Of a stretch of DNA of 44,625 nucleotides, positions 20,950 to 30,848 are shown piece after piece; position 1 is the stretch's first letter; each line of letters opens with the position of its first letter. This DNA is from Mansonella perstans (taxonomy: Eukaryota; Nematoda; Chromadorea; Rhabditida; Onchocercidae): assembly GCA_037074765.1 (NCBI GenBank), contig JBAMDO010000323.1:1-44625 (forward strand), written 5' to 3'. Both the position numbers and the translations under genes were made by a program. The notes below the pieces were generated by a model that was given only the letters and a program-made list of their open reading frames with translations, made no database searches and was not told the DNA's origin.

Positions 20950-21540
20950 AGCACAGCATAATTCATTTCAGAATATGTCGAAGTCGTTATTAGTTCAGAT
21001 GTGGCAAAATTTGCTATTATTCCTTATTTTATGATTATTGTGGTAGACAAAGAGGAGCTCCCATGTCAAAAAATAGTAAAAATCACAAAAACCGTTATGA
21101 AAAAATTCTTTAAATCATGAAAAAATATGAAAAAAAACTGTGAAAAAAATTACTTGACCTATTTTTTTAAGTAACCCATTATCACTTTTGATAAATTTAC
21201 ACAGCATTTTTGATAAAGTAGAATTAGAAGATTGCTCTCTGTTAGTAATGTTATACAGAAAAGCCTTGGAATCTAAATCAGCTGCATCGATTATAGCTAT
21301 TGCTCATGGCCTAAAATTTATGTTACATTGTCAAATATTTCTAAGAATTTCAATAAAAATATGTTACTTTTCTAGTGTCATTTATTCTGTTAAATGTTTT
21401 ACATTAAATTCAATAAGCAAACCGGGCACCAATATATTTTATTTCATATTATCTAAAACTTGTAAAAAATTGTTATGCAGTTATATTATGGAAGAAATTG
21501 AAACAACGTCAAATAAGAACATCAATTTATTATAATTAAT
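20950..21540 (+). repeat. Diverged copy of the local repeat family (copy r1)
   Basis: Collinear with 22735-23300 and 34893-35290 through shared blocks: GTTATTAGTTCAGATGTGGC, the TTTAAATCATG...AAAAAAACTG run, AGCCTTGGxATCTAAxTCAG, TTAATGAAC-like ends. A 115-codon plus-strand frame (21188-21535) is open here but closed by stops in the other copies, so it is probably not a conserved protein. Confidence 0.7.
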
Positions 21541-22240
21541 AAATTTAACAAAAATATGGAGAAAAGAAGCAGAAACAGCATCTTAGTTGCTTTCTATGAT
21601 CCATCAAAATCCGAAATGTTTTAATTTTAAATTGTTCATTTACTCCAGAACTCATTTTCGTCATGACAACAGAATGCTACAGATCCATAAAAAATTTAAA
21701 ATAAAAGAATAAATCATTAATGTAATGCTAAAATTCCAGATGAAAATTTCAAAAAAAAAGTAAAATTAAAAGTCTTAAAATTGAAAGTTCTGATTTCAAT
21801 TTTTTTCTCTAATTTTTAATATGTTTGAAGTAGCACACATTACTGGTATGCTTTGAGATATCGTTTAATTGATTCAAATGATGAAAATTGAATTTTTTCA
21901 GTTTCAATTTATTCTATATAGAAAAAGAAAAATTGAGATTTTGTAAATACTTCCAAGAACTGGAAAAATATTTACTGAACGCGGCGAATTTAATGTGTTT
22001 TTCCTAAAACTTTTTCATGTTAACGTAAACTATTGTGGATTTTAGTAATTAATAACTTCTGACCTTCCTGATATTGCTATCAGATTTGATGCAAGAGTGA
22101 GCAAGGGCTGTGAAAATAAAGGTTCATTTTTGCAAAGCCTTTCAAATGTGCAATAAAGTTATCATTGGAGGGCAGAGGTATAAAGTGTAAGAGTGTTTTA
22201 CTGAACTCTTTATGAACTGCTGTAATCGATCTTTTTTCAG

Positions 22241-22507
22241 ATTAACTATTTAAGAGCGAGATTGAAGAGTAATGGTGAAGACGAGAAGCGAGAAGTAGAG
22301 TTCCCAAGATTGCATTTGTTCCAAGGCGCTAGTCGTCCACCAACTCAGGAACGGCTGGTAGTTCCAGCAGTTTCCGGAGCACGAGCAAGATCTGGACTGT
22401 CACTTCAAAAAGATTTAAATTCAATAAAATGGGACCAGGACGCAGTAGACGATCAACTTGTTTCTCTGATGGTATTACCATATGCTTCAGAATGTAAATT
22501 ATATTGA
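22241..22507 (+). CDS. Isolated exon of an unidentified gene (89 codons)
   Basis: A good acceptor (CTTTTTTCAG|) opens an in-phase reading frame: INYLRARLKSNGEDEKREVE, FPRLHLFQGASRPPTQERLV, VPAVSGARARSGLSLQKDLN, SIKWDQDAVDDQLVSLM, then VLPYASECKLY and TGA. Composition is balanced, charged and clearly richer in G+C than its surroundings. The real exon may end at ATG|GTATTA (22470), with the last eleven codons being intronic. No start codon or partner exon was found within several kb, so it could be an internal exon of a long-intron gene or a relic. I do not recognise the family. Confidence 0.5.
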   Translation: MNYLRARLKSNGEDEKREVEFPRLHLFQGASRPPTQERLVVPAVSGARARSGLSLQKDLNSIKWDQDAVDDQLVSLMVLPYASECKLY

Positions 22508-22734
22508 ATAAAAAATTTTTTTTCGCTGTATTTTGTAATAAAAGATTGCTGATAATTTGTTATCATTCACTGAAAATAAAATGACTTTGCTATCATCATT
22601 GAAAAATAAAATGACTGGTAGTTGAGACCTAATTTTATTGCATCGTTAACACCACTTTTTTTCTATTTATTCATCATAATTTATTCTTTTGCTATTCGAT
22701 TAAAAAAACCAACTTTATCTTTTCAATTCTGATG

Positions 22735-23300
22735 ATTTTATCGTCGCTATTAGTTCAGATGTGGCGAAATCTATTATTCTTTATTTTCATCATTTATTGT
22801 TAACAAAGAGCACTTGAAATAGCACACAGTGGTCAAACACCTCCTCCAGGTAAAACTTATAGAATGGTAATATTCAGATAATCGGAAAATTTACAAAAAC
22901 TAGTACGAGAAATTTTTTAAATCATGCAAAAATACGAAAAAAAACTGTTAAAAAACAACTCACCTATTTTTTTAAATTATGCAAATGATTTCTAACCTAT
23001 TATCATTTTTTATAAATTTAAAGGTCGTGATAGCTAAGCTGAATTTGTTACGTAAAACTGCACAGATGAGCCTTGGCATCTAATTCAGCTGCGTCGATTT
23101 TAACCATTATTTATGGAGAATTTATGCTAAATGCCTAATTTCTTAAGAATTTCATTGAAAATACTTTTTCTTTAGTATTCTAGTGTTATTTACTTTGTTC
23201 AATATTTCACATCAAATTTAATGAACAAATCGGCTAACTTGTATGAGGTTAATCATATTGGATTATATTTGGAAATATTATGCTATGCTTTAAAAGAAGC
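22735..23300 (+). repeat. Local repeat family, copy r2
   Basis: Collinear with copy r1 (20950-21540), with moderate divergence. From about 22890 it is also the start of the block A/block B segmental duplication and nearly identical to 34893-35290. Confidence 0.75.
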
Positions 23301-25122
23301 AAAAAAGAAAAGTGGTTGATTTGATTTTGGCAATTAGACAGTTGGTTCACATGGTCTCCTCATTTTTAACGTTTCACTGCAATATACATCAGAAACAACT
23401 ATTTCATCAACATCTTTGTGCAATTTTTAGTCAAAAAGCCTTATTCCAACGACTATTTTTATCAAGATATATTTTGGATCATGTTTTACATTAAATTATA
23501 TTGGGTTGTGTTTAATTATATTTATCTTGAATCATGTTTAATTATTTTGAATTAGCATGATATCAACAAAAGTGTACGTAAGAATAGTTGCGTTTAGATA
23601 GAATAAAAATGGTACAGATACATTTGGTTTCTGACCGCGTATTACGAACTGGCTGTCAATCTGACCACTAGAAATTCACTATAGCAATATGCATTTGATG
23701 ATTGATGCGAATTATATTTCAGTGATTTGACATTCAAATAGCTCACAATTTCGGCACTATCTTTATGAGCAAAAAGCATAAATCATTGTTCAACATATAT
23801 TACTCACCTCACTGCTCAAAAATACAGTCATCTATAGGGAAATGGCAATAAATGTAGCAAAAAATTAATCAACGTGGAAAAAATCGTTTCTTCAAAATGT
23901 TTAATAGAATATCATTAATTTTAAATTGTAAAACTTACGATTTAATTCTAGAGAAAAAAACAGAACCATGTTAAACCGCTCGAGTGTGGAACTGTTAATT
24001 TATGATTCATAATGCTGAGAAACTATTGATTTCGCTTTTCCAGATAAACAAATAGTAAAGAAATGAATATTTTGAATTCAGTTGCTTACATTTAATTTTC
24101 TAAATTACAATAAAAACAAATGCAAATTTTGCAATAAAACACACTGACCAAATGCACCAATACTTCTACTTGCCCATAAAATATCCATAATGAAGGAAAA
24201 AAATTGAAATTGAAATTCTAAATGAACAGAATAAGGAAAGATAATTTGACAGAAAACTTTGTTTCAAAAAAACAATGCACGGATGATTTAGAATGTAAAT
24301 TATAGTAAATAAAACTTCTTCTTTCTCCGTATTTATTAATAAAAGATTGCTGATAATTTGTTTTAAGAGATAAAATGAGTGATTATAAACCTAATTTTAT
24401 AACACTCATTGATCATCGCTCTTCCATCAATCCATCTCAATTTATTATTTAATTATAATAGTAATATTATTTAACTATAATAGTAATTTATTATTTAACT
24501 AAACCGTGGTACAAAAGACGAACTAATTATATTAGACTATGTTTGCAAATATTATGCTATGTTTTTGTGGGAGGACGCTGATCTGATTTTGGTTATTAAA
24601 CAATTAGATAATTGGTCGTGCAATAAATATAGGTAAATTTGTAAATTTTCAGTCTATCAGATGTTTTGATCCTATTGTCTTCTACTTCGTATTAAGTAAA
24701 ATTTTGCACCACCACTGAATCCCCATGCAGTTAGAATAGGTCAACTTTTTCATTCTAGGAGAGTTCCCTTTTCGAGCACATTGCCAGATTGGTTGTGTTT
24801 CGTCTTGTTTTATGGCTGAAGATGACACAAATTTAGTGTATTTAATTAAAGTAATGTAAGATTATCTGATGAAAAATGTGAATAGTTTGAATTGTTTATT
24901 TTATCGGTTTGTCAAAATTTCTCCACTTACAATTTAAGCGATTGAAAGTCATTTGTGATTTGTGATTAAATGGGAAACAGTTATCCAACTAATCCATTTA
25001 TGAGATGACATGTCAACGAATGATATTTTTTATTTCATTTACCTTCAAAATTTCCAAAATTCAAAAACGCGTCAACATTCTAAAATGATAGAAAATTTGA
25101 AAAAATGCAAAAAAATAAAATA
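23301..25122. other. Block A, non-coding AT-rich part
   Basis: Duplicated at 35290-37125. It contains members of the local repeat family (24299-24450) but no supported exon. Confidence 0.5.
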
Positions 25123-25410
25123 TTATACTGTATCATAGCATCCTGCTATGGTCTGTCTAAAGTAATGAATAAAATTGGCTGTATCGGATCTCCCGCGAAC
25201 AGATAACTGTGAATATGTAGCTGCAACATGATCACTATCAGTTTTCACTTTTTTTAATGCCAGATAATACGTACTAGTGATCATCTGAAACATCAAAATA
25301 TTCTGAAAAGTTTGCAATGCTCTAGTAATCAGCTGGTGCACCTGTTTCGGATGTTTCACCACCTCCTGTGTTTGCCGAACCCGGTAAAAAACATATTTAT
25401 GCTCCGTCAT
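25123..25410 (-). CDS. Small 95-codon gene or terminal exon, unidentified
   Basis: Minus strand: an ATG at 25410-25408 directly follows GAGTTTTTCAG|, as expected for an SL trans-spliced start. The frame is open to TAA at 25125-25123. The product is MTEHKYVFYRVRQTQEVVKH, PKQVHQLITRALQTFQNILM, FQMITSTYYLALKKVKTDSD, HVAATYSQLSVRGRSDTANF, IHYFRQTIAGCYDTV: no signal peptide, mostly helical-looking, no known motif. A diverged paralogous segment lies just upstream (25683-25800). In block B the first half is deleted and one base is lost at 37265, so only this copy is intact. Confidence 0.5.
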   Translation of the reverse strand: MTEHKYVFYRVRQTQEVVKHPKQVHQLITRALQTFQNILMFQMITSTYYLALKKVKTDSDHVAATYSQLSVRGRSDTANFIHYFRQTIAGCYDTV

Positions 25411-25682
25411 CTGAAAAACTCTTGGTATGGTATAGTTGTAATTAGAGTTCTATCACGCCAATCACATAGTTCCAAAACTGGTTATGAAAACATCAGCGCA
25501 ATAAAATAAGTTTATCACACCAATTTCAACTGATTTAATTGTAAGAAACTATGTAACATTATTCTAAGCGCAATTTCCCTGTGATAAAAGGATTTCCCAT
25601 AATAATTAACTGAATTTTTTGCTGTGAAACATTAGTTTCGGTATTCGTTCTTTCAGCACCAAACACTACTCGGTAGACTTAT

Positions 25683-25800
25683 ACCGGAATATAACAGTCT
25701 GAAAATTCTGGATTGCCTCACTAATTTTGATCAGCTGTTTCACTTGTTCCGGAAACGACGTTTGTCGTTTTTGTCGAGGAAAATCCAAACAATAGATTTA
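25683..25800 (-). pseudogene. Diverged paralogue of the 95-codon frame
   Basis: Minus-strand translation PRQKRQTSFPEQVKQLIKIS then EAIQNFQTVIFRYKST aligns with RQTQEVVKHPKQVHQLITRA-LQTFQNILMFQMITS of the neighbouring gene. A stop follows. The same relic is at about 37357-37475 in block B. Confidence 0.5.
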
Positions 25801-25832
25801 ATTGCGCCAGGTCTGGGATAAATATTTTTTAA

Positions 25833-26130
25833 GTGCTACCACCAAAAATACTAAAAAAAAAAGCAAACTTTAAAAAAGAAAAAGGAAAAAAGTCAAAAGA
25901 AAGCTTTGGCCAATCATGTTTTCGATATTTTGAAAAATATCTTCATTCTATTTCAGATAGAAAAATGCAAAATTGCAAAACTAACTGTGTAATTCGCGAT
26001 ACTGATGCTCATGTTGTTCCAATTCATCTCTAAGTATGAAAATTCGGTGACAATTTTCGCATGAATTTTAGGTTGATGTTTTTGTTTCAAGTGTTTTGAC
26101 ACAATCTATAGACACAATTAAGAGTTGCCT
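25833..26130 (-). pseudogene. Inverted, decayed copy of zinc-finger exon 4 and its downstream intron
   Basis: Read on the minus strand, this matches 29190-29460. The finger region HSNHKKIHQLKTQCEYC... appears as HLKQKHQPKIHAKIVTEFSY with the Cys lost. The intron motifs GTTAGTTTTGCAATTTTGCA and the TACCTGAAATAGAATG-like sequence are conserved. It is an old inverted duplicate, also present at 37517-37800. Confidence 0.7.
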
Positions 26131-26229
26131 TGACCTTTTTCTTGTCCAACAGAGATAAAAAACAGTCCTTAAAGAATTCTCATTGTATGAAAAATTTATG
26201 TACGAAAAACTAAAAAACTATACTGAAAA

Positions 26230-26393
26230 TTACACGATAGTTTTCGTCCACGGTCTGATAGGTTCCACAGATTGAACAATGATGTGAGATTCTGAATGAA
26301 GAACGAAAGGATTTTTTTCATTCTCCATCCTGTCAGCTTGTAGAATTGCACTTAATAGTTCATCTCGATCATATCTAAAACTAATTTAATGCC
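26230..26393 (-). other. Coding-like minus-strand segment with a YxxxxLL motif
   Basis: The frame reads ISFRYDRDELLSAILQADRM, ENEKNPFVLHSESHIIVQSV, EPIRPWTKTIV and stop. YDRDELL fits the canonical eIF4E-binding pattern Y-x4-L-hydrophobic seen in 4E-T/4E-BP proteins, but short motifs occur by chance. There is no ATG in frame upstream. It lies in the 470 bp present only in block A. Confidence 0.2.
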
Positions 26394-26706
26394 TTCAATG
26401 CATATAATCTGTTCATCCGACTTCTGGCATGATGCTATAGAACAATAAATGATACTTTGATTTTATCTAAATCCATATATAAATCATTTTGAATGTTTTC
26501 GAAATATCAGACATTAGAAAAACGAATTATAGAATTCTATCGCAGCATACGTAAGGTTTAACATCTGCGAATGTTGTAAAGCATAAAAGGTGAAGAAAGA
26601 ACTATTGCAAAGGCAATTTCTGTTGAATAAATAAAGCGACCAATGAATGTATCTGAACAAATAATGCTTACGACGCCATTTATCTTTTTGAACCCAGTTG
26701 TATAAA

Positions 26707-26950
26707 TAGTAAATATTTATTCAGATGATGAAGGACTAGTGATGAATAAAAAAGGAATAAAAATTGATTACAGTGGTATTCAAACAACTAAACTGAATGA
26801 GAATATCGAGGAAGAAAAGTAATCCCGATGAGAAGAAAGTGGAAATGTCAATTTAGACAATGCCAATGGAAATGAAACAGATGAAGAAATAATTACTGAT
26901 GAATATGAACTTTTTCATAGTCTAGCTAATGTTCTGAACATTTTATTTGC
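26707..26950 (+). pseudogene. Acidic exon-like segment upstream of the zinc-finger gene
   Basis: After TTTATTCAG| the plus strand reads DDEGLVMNKKGIKIDYSGIQ, TTKLNENIEEEK, stop, then EESGNVNLDNANGNETDEEI, ITDEYELFHSLANVLN. It is Asp/Glu/Asn-rich like exon 1 of the zinc-finger gene and may be a decayed exon of a related gene. The same sequence, including the stops, is at 37961-38190. Confidence 0.3.
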
Positions 26951-27412
26951 GTCATTCCATAAATTTCAGTGGTGTATAGCCTAATTATTCCAGTGCTATT
27001 GTTGAATGAATGAAGGTGTCGTTTTTTGTAAATTTTTGGAATGAAATTCTATTTCATTGTTAATTTCTTAGAATTTCTTTCAAATATCCGTTTTCTGAAA
27101 CATAGCTAATCACTTCTGCGCCATCTTTTCAAATATCTTCAATTTCATTCTGATCACTTCCACAATATTCGCTCGCTTCATGGATCTATCCTCGTTGGTT
27201 TGCAATTTCCCTTACAGTCTAAAATCTAAAACTGTATATTTATGAATAAGAAAATGAAAAGAATTTGAGAATTATTCCAATTTGGCAATCAGATCAAAGA
27301 ACCTTTGAACCTTTGGTCGTTTAATTCCAACCAACCGAAATAAAAAGCTTTCATTTGAGAATTCCTGACATTTTAAAAACTGCGAAAATTCACGTTGTCC
27401 TTCTTTACAGCA

Positions 27413-27913
27413 ATGGCATGTATCATTTGGTTCAGCATTTTCCTTTGCATCGCTTCAGTTCAGAAGAAAATCTCCACGACATCTAATCCCGACAATGATG
27501 ACATTAATTCTAATTCACAAAACGTCATGCCTATTTATCTTCACCAAATTGCTGCCTCAGACACCTCATATCAAGATGCAATGGTAATTCAACCGAATCA
27601 CATACACAATAATCTCTTCTCAGATAACTACAATGTCCTCGACCACATGGATTTGGAATCAGTTCTTGGCCCAGATACAGATGCATATAACAGAGAATGG
27701 TTAAATATTGATGAGGAACCGCTAGAAAAGAGTGGCGACAGTGATTTCATCCGGAAAATTATCGAGGATATAAATTCACTACTAATGATTCTGACGCAGC
27801 TGCTGTGTCCAGAGACATTGTCGACAATTTCGATTTATCACTATTTGATCAAGACATGGACGCGCATGACAATGGATGGAGAAATGCTGTTGGCGAATTA
27901 CCAGGAACAAGTG
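27413..27913 (+). CDS. Zinc-finger gene copy 1, exon 1 (leader and acidic repeats)
   Basis: Contains the leader, then two related acidic modules: DLESVLGPDTDAYNREWLN...EEPLEKSGD and FDLSLFDQDMDAHDNGWRN...GELPGTSG. Donor AGTG|GTAAAG at 27914. The single-base loss near 27785 breaks the second module here; copies 2 and 3 keep it. Confidence 0.75.
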
Positions 27914-29551
27914 GTAAAGAATTACGTAATGGCTTTTCGTTCAATACTTTAATTTGACTTATTTGTTTAAAATTAAGAGTACAGACCATGAAAAATCGAA
28001 AGTAGAAACTGATCTATTTTACACTTATTTATTGTGGAAGATTATTCCATCGAAAACAACACTAAAGTCAACTTTTAATTTCCAATACTCGGCGGGAAAA
28101 GTAAATAACGTCGAGTAGTTCAAGTCAAAATTTGTTTTGGCAGGTATAGTACTGAGATTCTTATGAGCAACTTTTAGTTGCTTCAATTAATTGGCAAATG
28201 AGGTAATGGTATGTAATTGAAAAAATATGCAATTACTTCAGATGAGAAAAAGTACAATGCGAGTATGAAGAAGCGAAATGAATACATAAAATATAAGAGA
28301 GGGGACAAGAAGCCGTTTCGTTTTGAATGCAAACATTGTGGCAATTTCTTTGCAAGTAAGCAATCACAGGAAAGACATGAACAAAAGTGTCGCGGAATAA
28401 ATAGTAAGTTTTGCAGTTTTATATTTGTCCCAAAATATAATCCACCTGCAAAGCATTAGTGGAATAGCAATAAAAAATTCAACTTATGCTACGACATTTT
28501 TCCATCCTCCATAGAGAGTCACTGTTGGTATTGTAATAACCAATGAATTTGAAAAGGATTTTTTCAAAAAAGATTTAAATTTAATGCTTTCACTCGACAA
28601 TGTGAATTCGAGAAAACAAGCAATGAAATACTGAAATTGATCCGGTCATAATGTACATTGTAAAGATAAATGTCATAACAAAATTTTTCAGATAAGTATG
28701 ACTGTTTTTATCCTGGATGTACTGCGAGTATGACAAAGAGAAGTGAACATATAAAACACAGGAACGGGCATCAAAAACCATTTCGTTATGAATGCAAAGG
28801 ACCCGGCTGTGGCCGAATATTCAATAGTTTACAAGGACTTTATAAACACAAGAAACATCAATCTAAATTTCAATGCAAAAACTGTTCCAAGAACTTCACA
28901 CAAAATAGTAGCTTGAGAAGACACCAGCATGACAGTCACGGAACACCTTGTTAGTTTTGCAAATATACGTTTCTCCGCCTGAAATAGAATGAACATTTTT
29001 TAACCATCATAAGAGAGTTAAATGTCATATCAGAAGTTTTTCAGATAAGCATTATGACTGTCCTTATCCTGGATGTACTGCGACAATGATGAATAAAAAG
29101 GAAAATAGAAAACATAGGACAGAGCACAAAAAACCATTTCGTTATCAGTGCAAACAACCCGGTTGTGGGAAAGTATTCGCTGCACAATCAGCACATTCTA
29201 ATCACAAGAAAATACATCAACTTAAAACTCAGTGCGAATATTGTCGTCAAATATTCATGCGTAGAGAAGAACTGAAAAGACATGAGCGTCAGTGTCGCAA
29301 ATTGCACAGTTAGTTTTGCAATTTTGCATTTGTATACCTGAAATAGAATGATAATACTCTTCAAAACATCAAAAACATGATAAGCCAAGTTTTCCTTTGA
29401 CATTTTTCTTTTCTTAAGGTTTTTTTTTCTTCAGTACTTTTGGCAGAAGCATTTAAAAAATTTCTATTCAGACCTGTTGCAATTAAATCCACAGTTCGGG
29501 CATTCTTCAACAAATGCAACAGACGACGACGCTTCCGGAAAAATGCAGTAG
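27413..29551 (+). CDS. Signal-peptide-bearing acidic C2H2 zinc-finger gene, copy 1 (one frameshift)
   Basis: Five exons: 27413-27913, 28242-28403, 28692-28949, 29045-29308 and 29472-29551; every junction is phase 1. The product has an N-terminal hydrophobic stretch (MACIIWFSIFLCIASV-Q, typical signal peptide), an Asp/Asn-rich acidic domain, seven Cys/His fingers (C2HC and C2H2) with HKKPFRY-type linkers, and an acidic tail ending DDDASGKMQ. The start is placed at 27413 because TTCTTTACAG lies two bases upstream, a likely SL trans-splice site. One base is missing at about 27785 compared with the other copies, which shifts exon 1 out of frame after INSLL. If this is a sequencing error the gene is intact. 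Function is unknown: fingers suggest nucleic-acid binding, while the leader suggests the secretory pathway. Confidence 0.75.
28242..28403 (+). CDS. Zinc-finger gene copy 1, exon 2 (one C2HC finger)
   Basis: 54 codons, phase 1-1. It encodes DEKKYNASMKKRNEYIKYKR then FECKHCGNFFASKQSQERHE-QKC (C-x2-C-x12-H-x3-C). Acceptor ACTTCAG|, donor AATA|GTAAGT. Confidence 0.8.
28692..28949 (+). CDS. Zinc-finger gene copy 1, exon 3 (three fingers)
   Basis: 86 codons, phase 1-1. Fingers: YDCFYPGCTASMTKRSEHIK-HRNGH (C-x4-C-x12-H-x3-H), YECKGPGCGRIFNSLQGLYK-HKKH (H-x2-H, short), FQCKNCSKNFTQNSSLRRHQ-HDSH (C-x2-C-x12-H-x4-H). Ends at CCTT|GTTAGT; without splicing it would stop two bases on. Confidence 0.8.
29045..29308 (+). 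CDS. Zinc-finger gene copy 1, exon 4 (three fingers)
   Basis: 88 codons, phase 1-1. Fingers: YDCPYPGCTATMMNKKENRK-HRTEH, YQCKQPGCGKVFAAQSAHSN-HKKIH and TQCEYCRQIFMRREELKRHE-RQC. The linkers HKKPFRYQC resemble the TGEKPF linker of classical fingers. Donor CACA|GTTAGT. Confidence 0.8.
29472..29551 (+). CDS. Zinc-finger gene copy 1, exon 5 (acidic tail)
   Basis: Acceptor TTTCTATTCAG|. In phase 1 it encodes NLLQLNPQFGHSSTNATDDD then ASGKMQ and TAG. The same exon in copy 3 differs by one residue (Thr to Ala), which supports it being coding. Confidence 0.65.
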
Positions 29552-30848
29552 CTTACATAATACTTGTTATGCGGTGTATTTGTATATACTTTTTATCAAT
29601 AAGGATTGCTTTCCAGGCTATGTTTCAGTTTGAGGGAAAATAAGATATTGAGCACCCGGTAGTTATTGCTAGTTTAATAACTTCTGTTCCTTATTTAAGG
29701 AAATATATAGTTTGATAAGTCTGGAGGGAGATTTAGCATTTCTAGAAATACTTTGGAATTTTTCATTCTATTCGTTTTATTTTACCTTGGTTATTAGTAA
29801 TTTTGGTTGTTTTTCATTTATTTTTTTTTTTTTTTTTTTGCATTTTTCTTAGTCTAGTTCTTTACTTTATTGTCATATTGATTATGATAAGATTCATTTC
29901 CTCCTAGATGCTTAATTAAGGATGGGTTTGATTTTTTTATTATATATTTTTGCTTAGTTTATTTTTTTCTTTCAGATTAATACGTTAATTGATTACTTTG
30001 ACATTAAGTTCTGCATTTAATTAAGTTTTTCTTGTTTTTTTTGACGGTTTCTTTTTTCTTTTTTTTTTTTTTTTGATTGACTTGAGTGGGCATTACATTA
30101 AAAGCGAAACACGACGAAAATTGCATCTTTAAAACAAGCTGCTCTTCGGGTCATTTGAATTATTTTAGTTCAAGCACTTGCCATATCGTTCGATAAGAAA
30201 TTCCTTATATTTGTGTTTAGCTTTTCAAAACAAGGCTCAGCAATCTTTCTCGGGATTTATGTGATTTTTTGACTTCATTATAAATTTCGATTTTCAAGCG
30301 TTTAATTTCTTCATTGATAACGTACTAGTTGATTTGTCTCAGATCCTCGAATTTTTCTTTAAATATTCTAATAGTCAAATCCTTCAAATAATATGAGAAT
30401 AAAAGTTTTGCTTCCATGTTATATTTGGTTTTTAAAATTATGTTCAAAATAAATTTCTTAGATGTTAAAGAACAAATATTGAAAATGAAAGAGATATACC
30501 AGACATAACATCCTTCAAGTAATGTCAAAAGTATTTCGATCTTACAGTAGTACAATATTAAGACCCGAATACTCCGCGGCCATAAACGAATCAACGTTTA
30601 GCTTAAAAAAAAAACAGAAAGAAAACAGCTTCCGCATGTTTTCTCCTGTCTCTCCTACTGCTGTCACCGTCCTCGCGGTTCATGTTTTGGTTTCTGAAGT
30701 TACCGGTTGGGAACCATTGACTTCATCGAATGCCATCAATTCCATTTATTTCATGCATTGTGTCGGATGCTTTGAACATATTAACTTATTCTACTTTTCT
30801 TTATTTGTTCATCATTTATGTACTTTCTTTTGTCACTGCGTGTTTTTT
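29552..30848. other. Block A tail, non-coding
   Basis: T-rich stretches at 29820-29840 and 30058-30075. The last 250 bases (30600-30848) contain a 70-codon plus-strand frame starting MFSPVSPTAVTVLAVHVLVS that is identical in block B. It has no recognisable homology and no splice context, so it is not called as a gene. Confidence 0.45.

Larger units (their letters stand above)
22890..30848 (+). repeat. Segmental duplication, block A
   Basis: About 8 kb, matched in direct orientation by 34893-44246 at very high identity by eye. Relative to block B it keeps 25305-25633 and 26112-26588 (both missing in B), lacks about 190 bp present at 40278-40468, and lacks the extra zinc-finger copy at 40900-42850. 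Homology ends sharply at GTGTTTTTTA (30848). Confidence 0.95.

Noticed and set aside
21188..21535. 115-codon plus-strand frame
   Set aside because: Lies in a dispersed repeat whose other copies are full of stops in this frame.
28590..28781. Minus-strand 63-codon frame repeated at 39842 and 41811
   Set aside because: Antisense shadow of zinc-finger exon 3 and its upstream intron; conserved only because the sense strand is.
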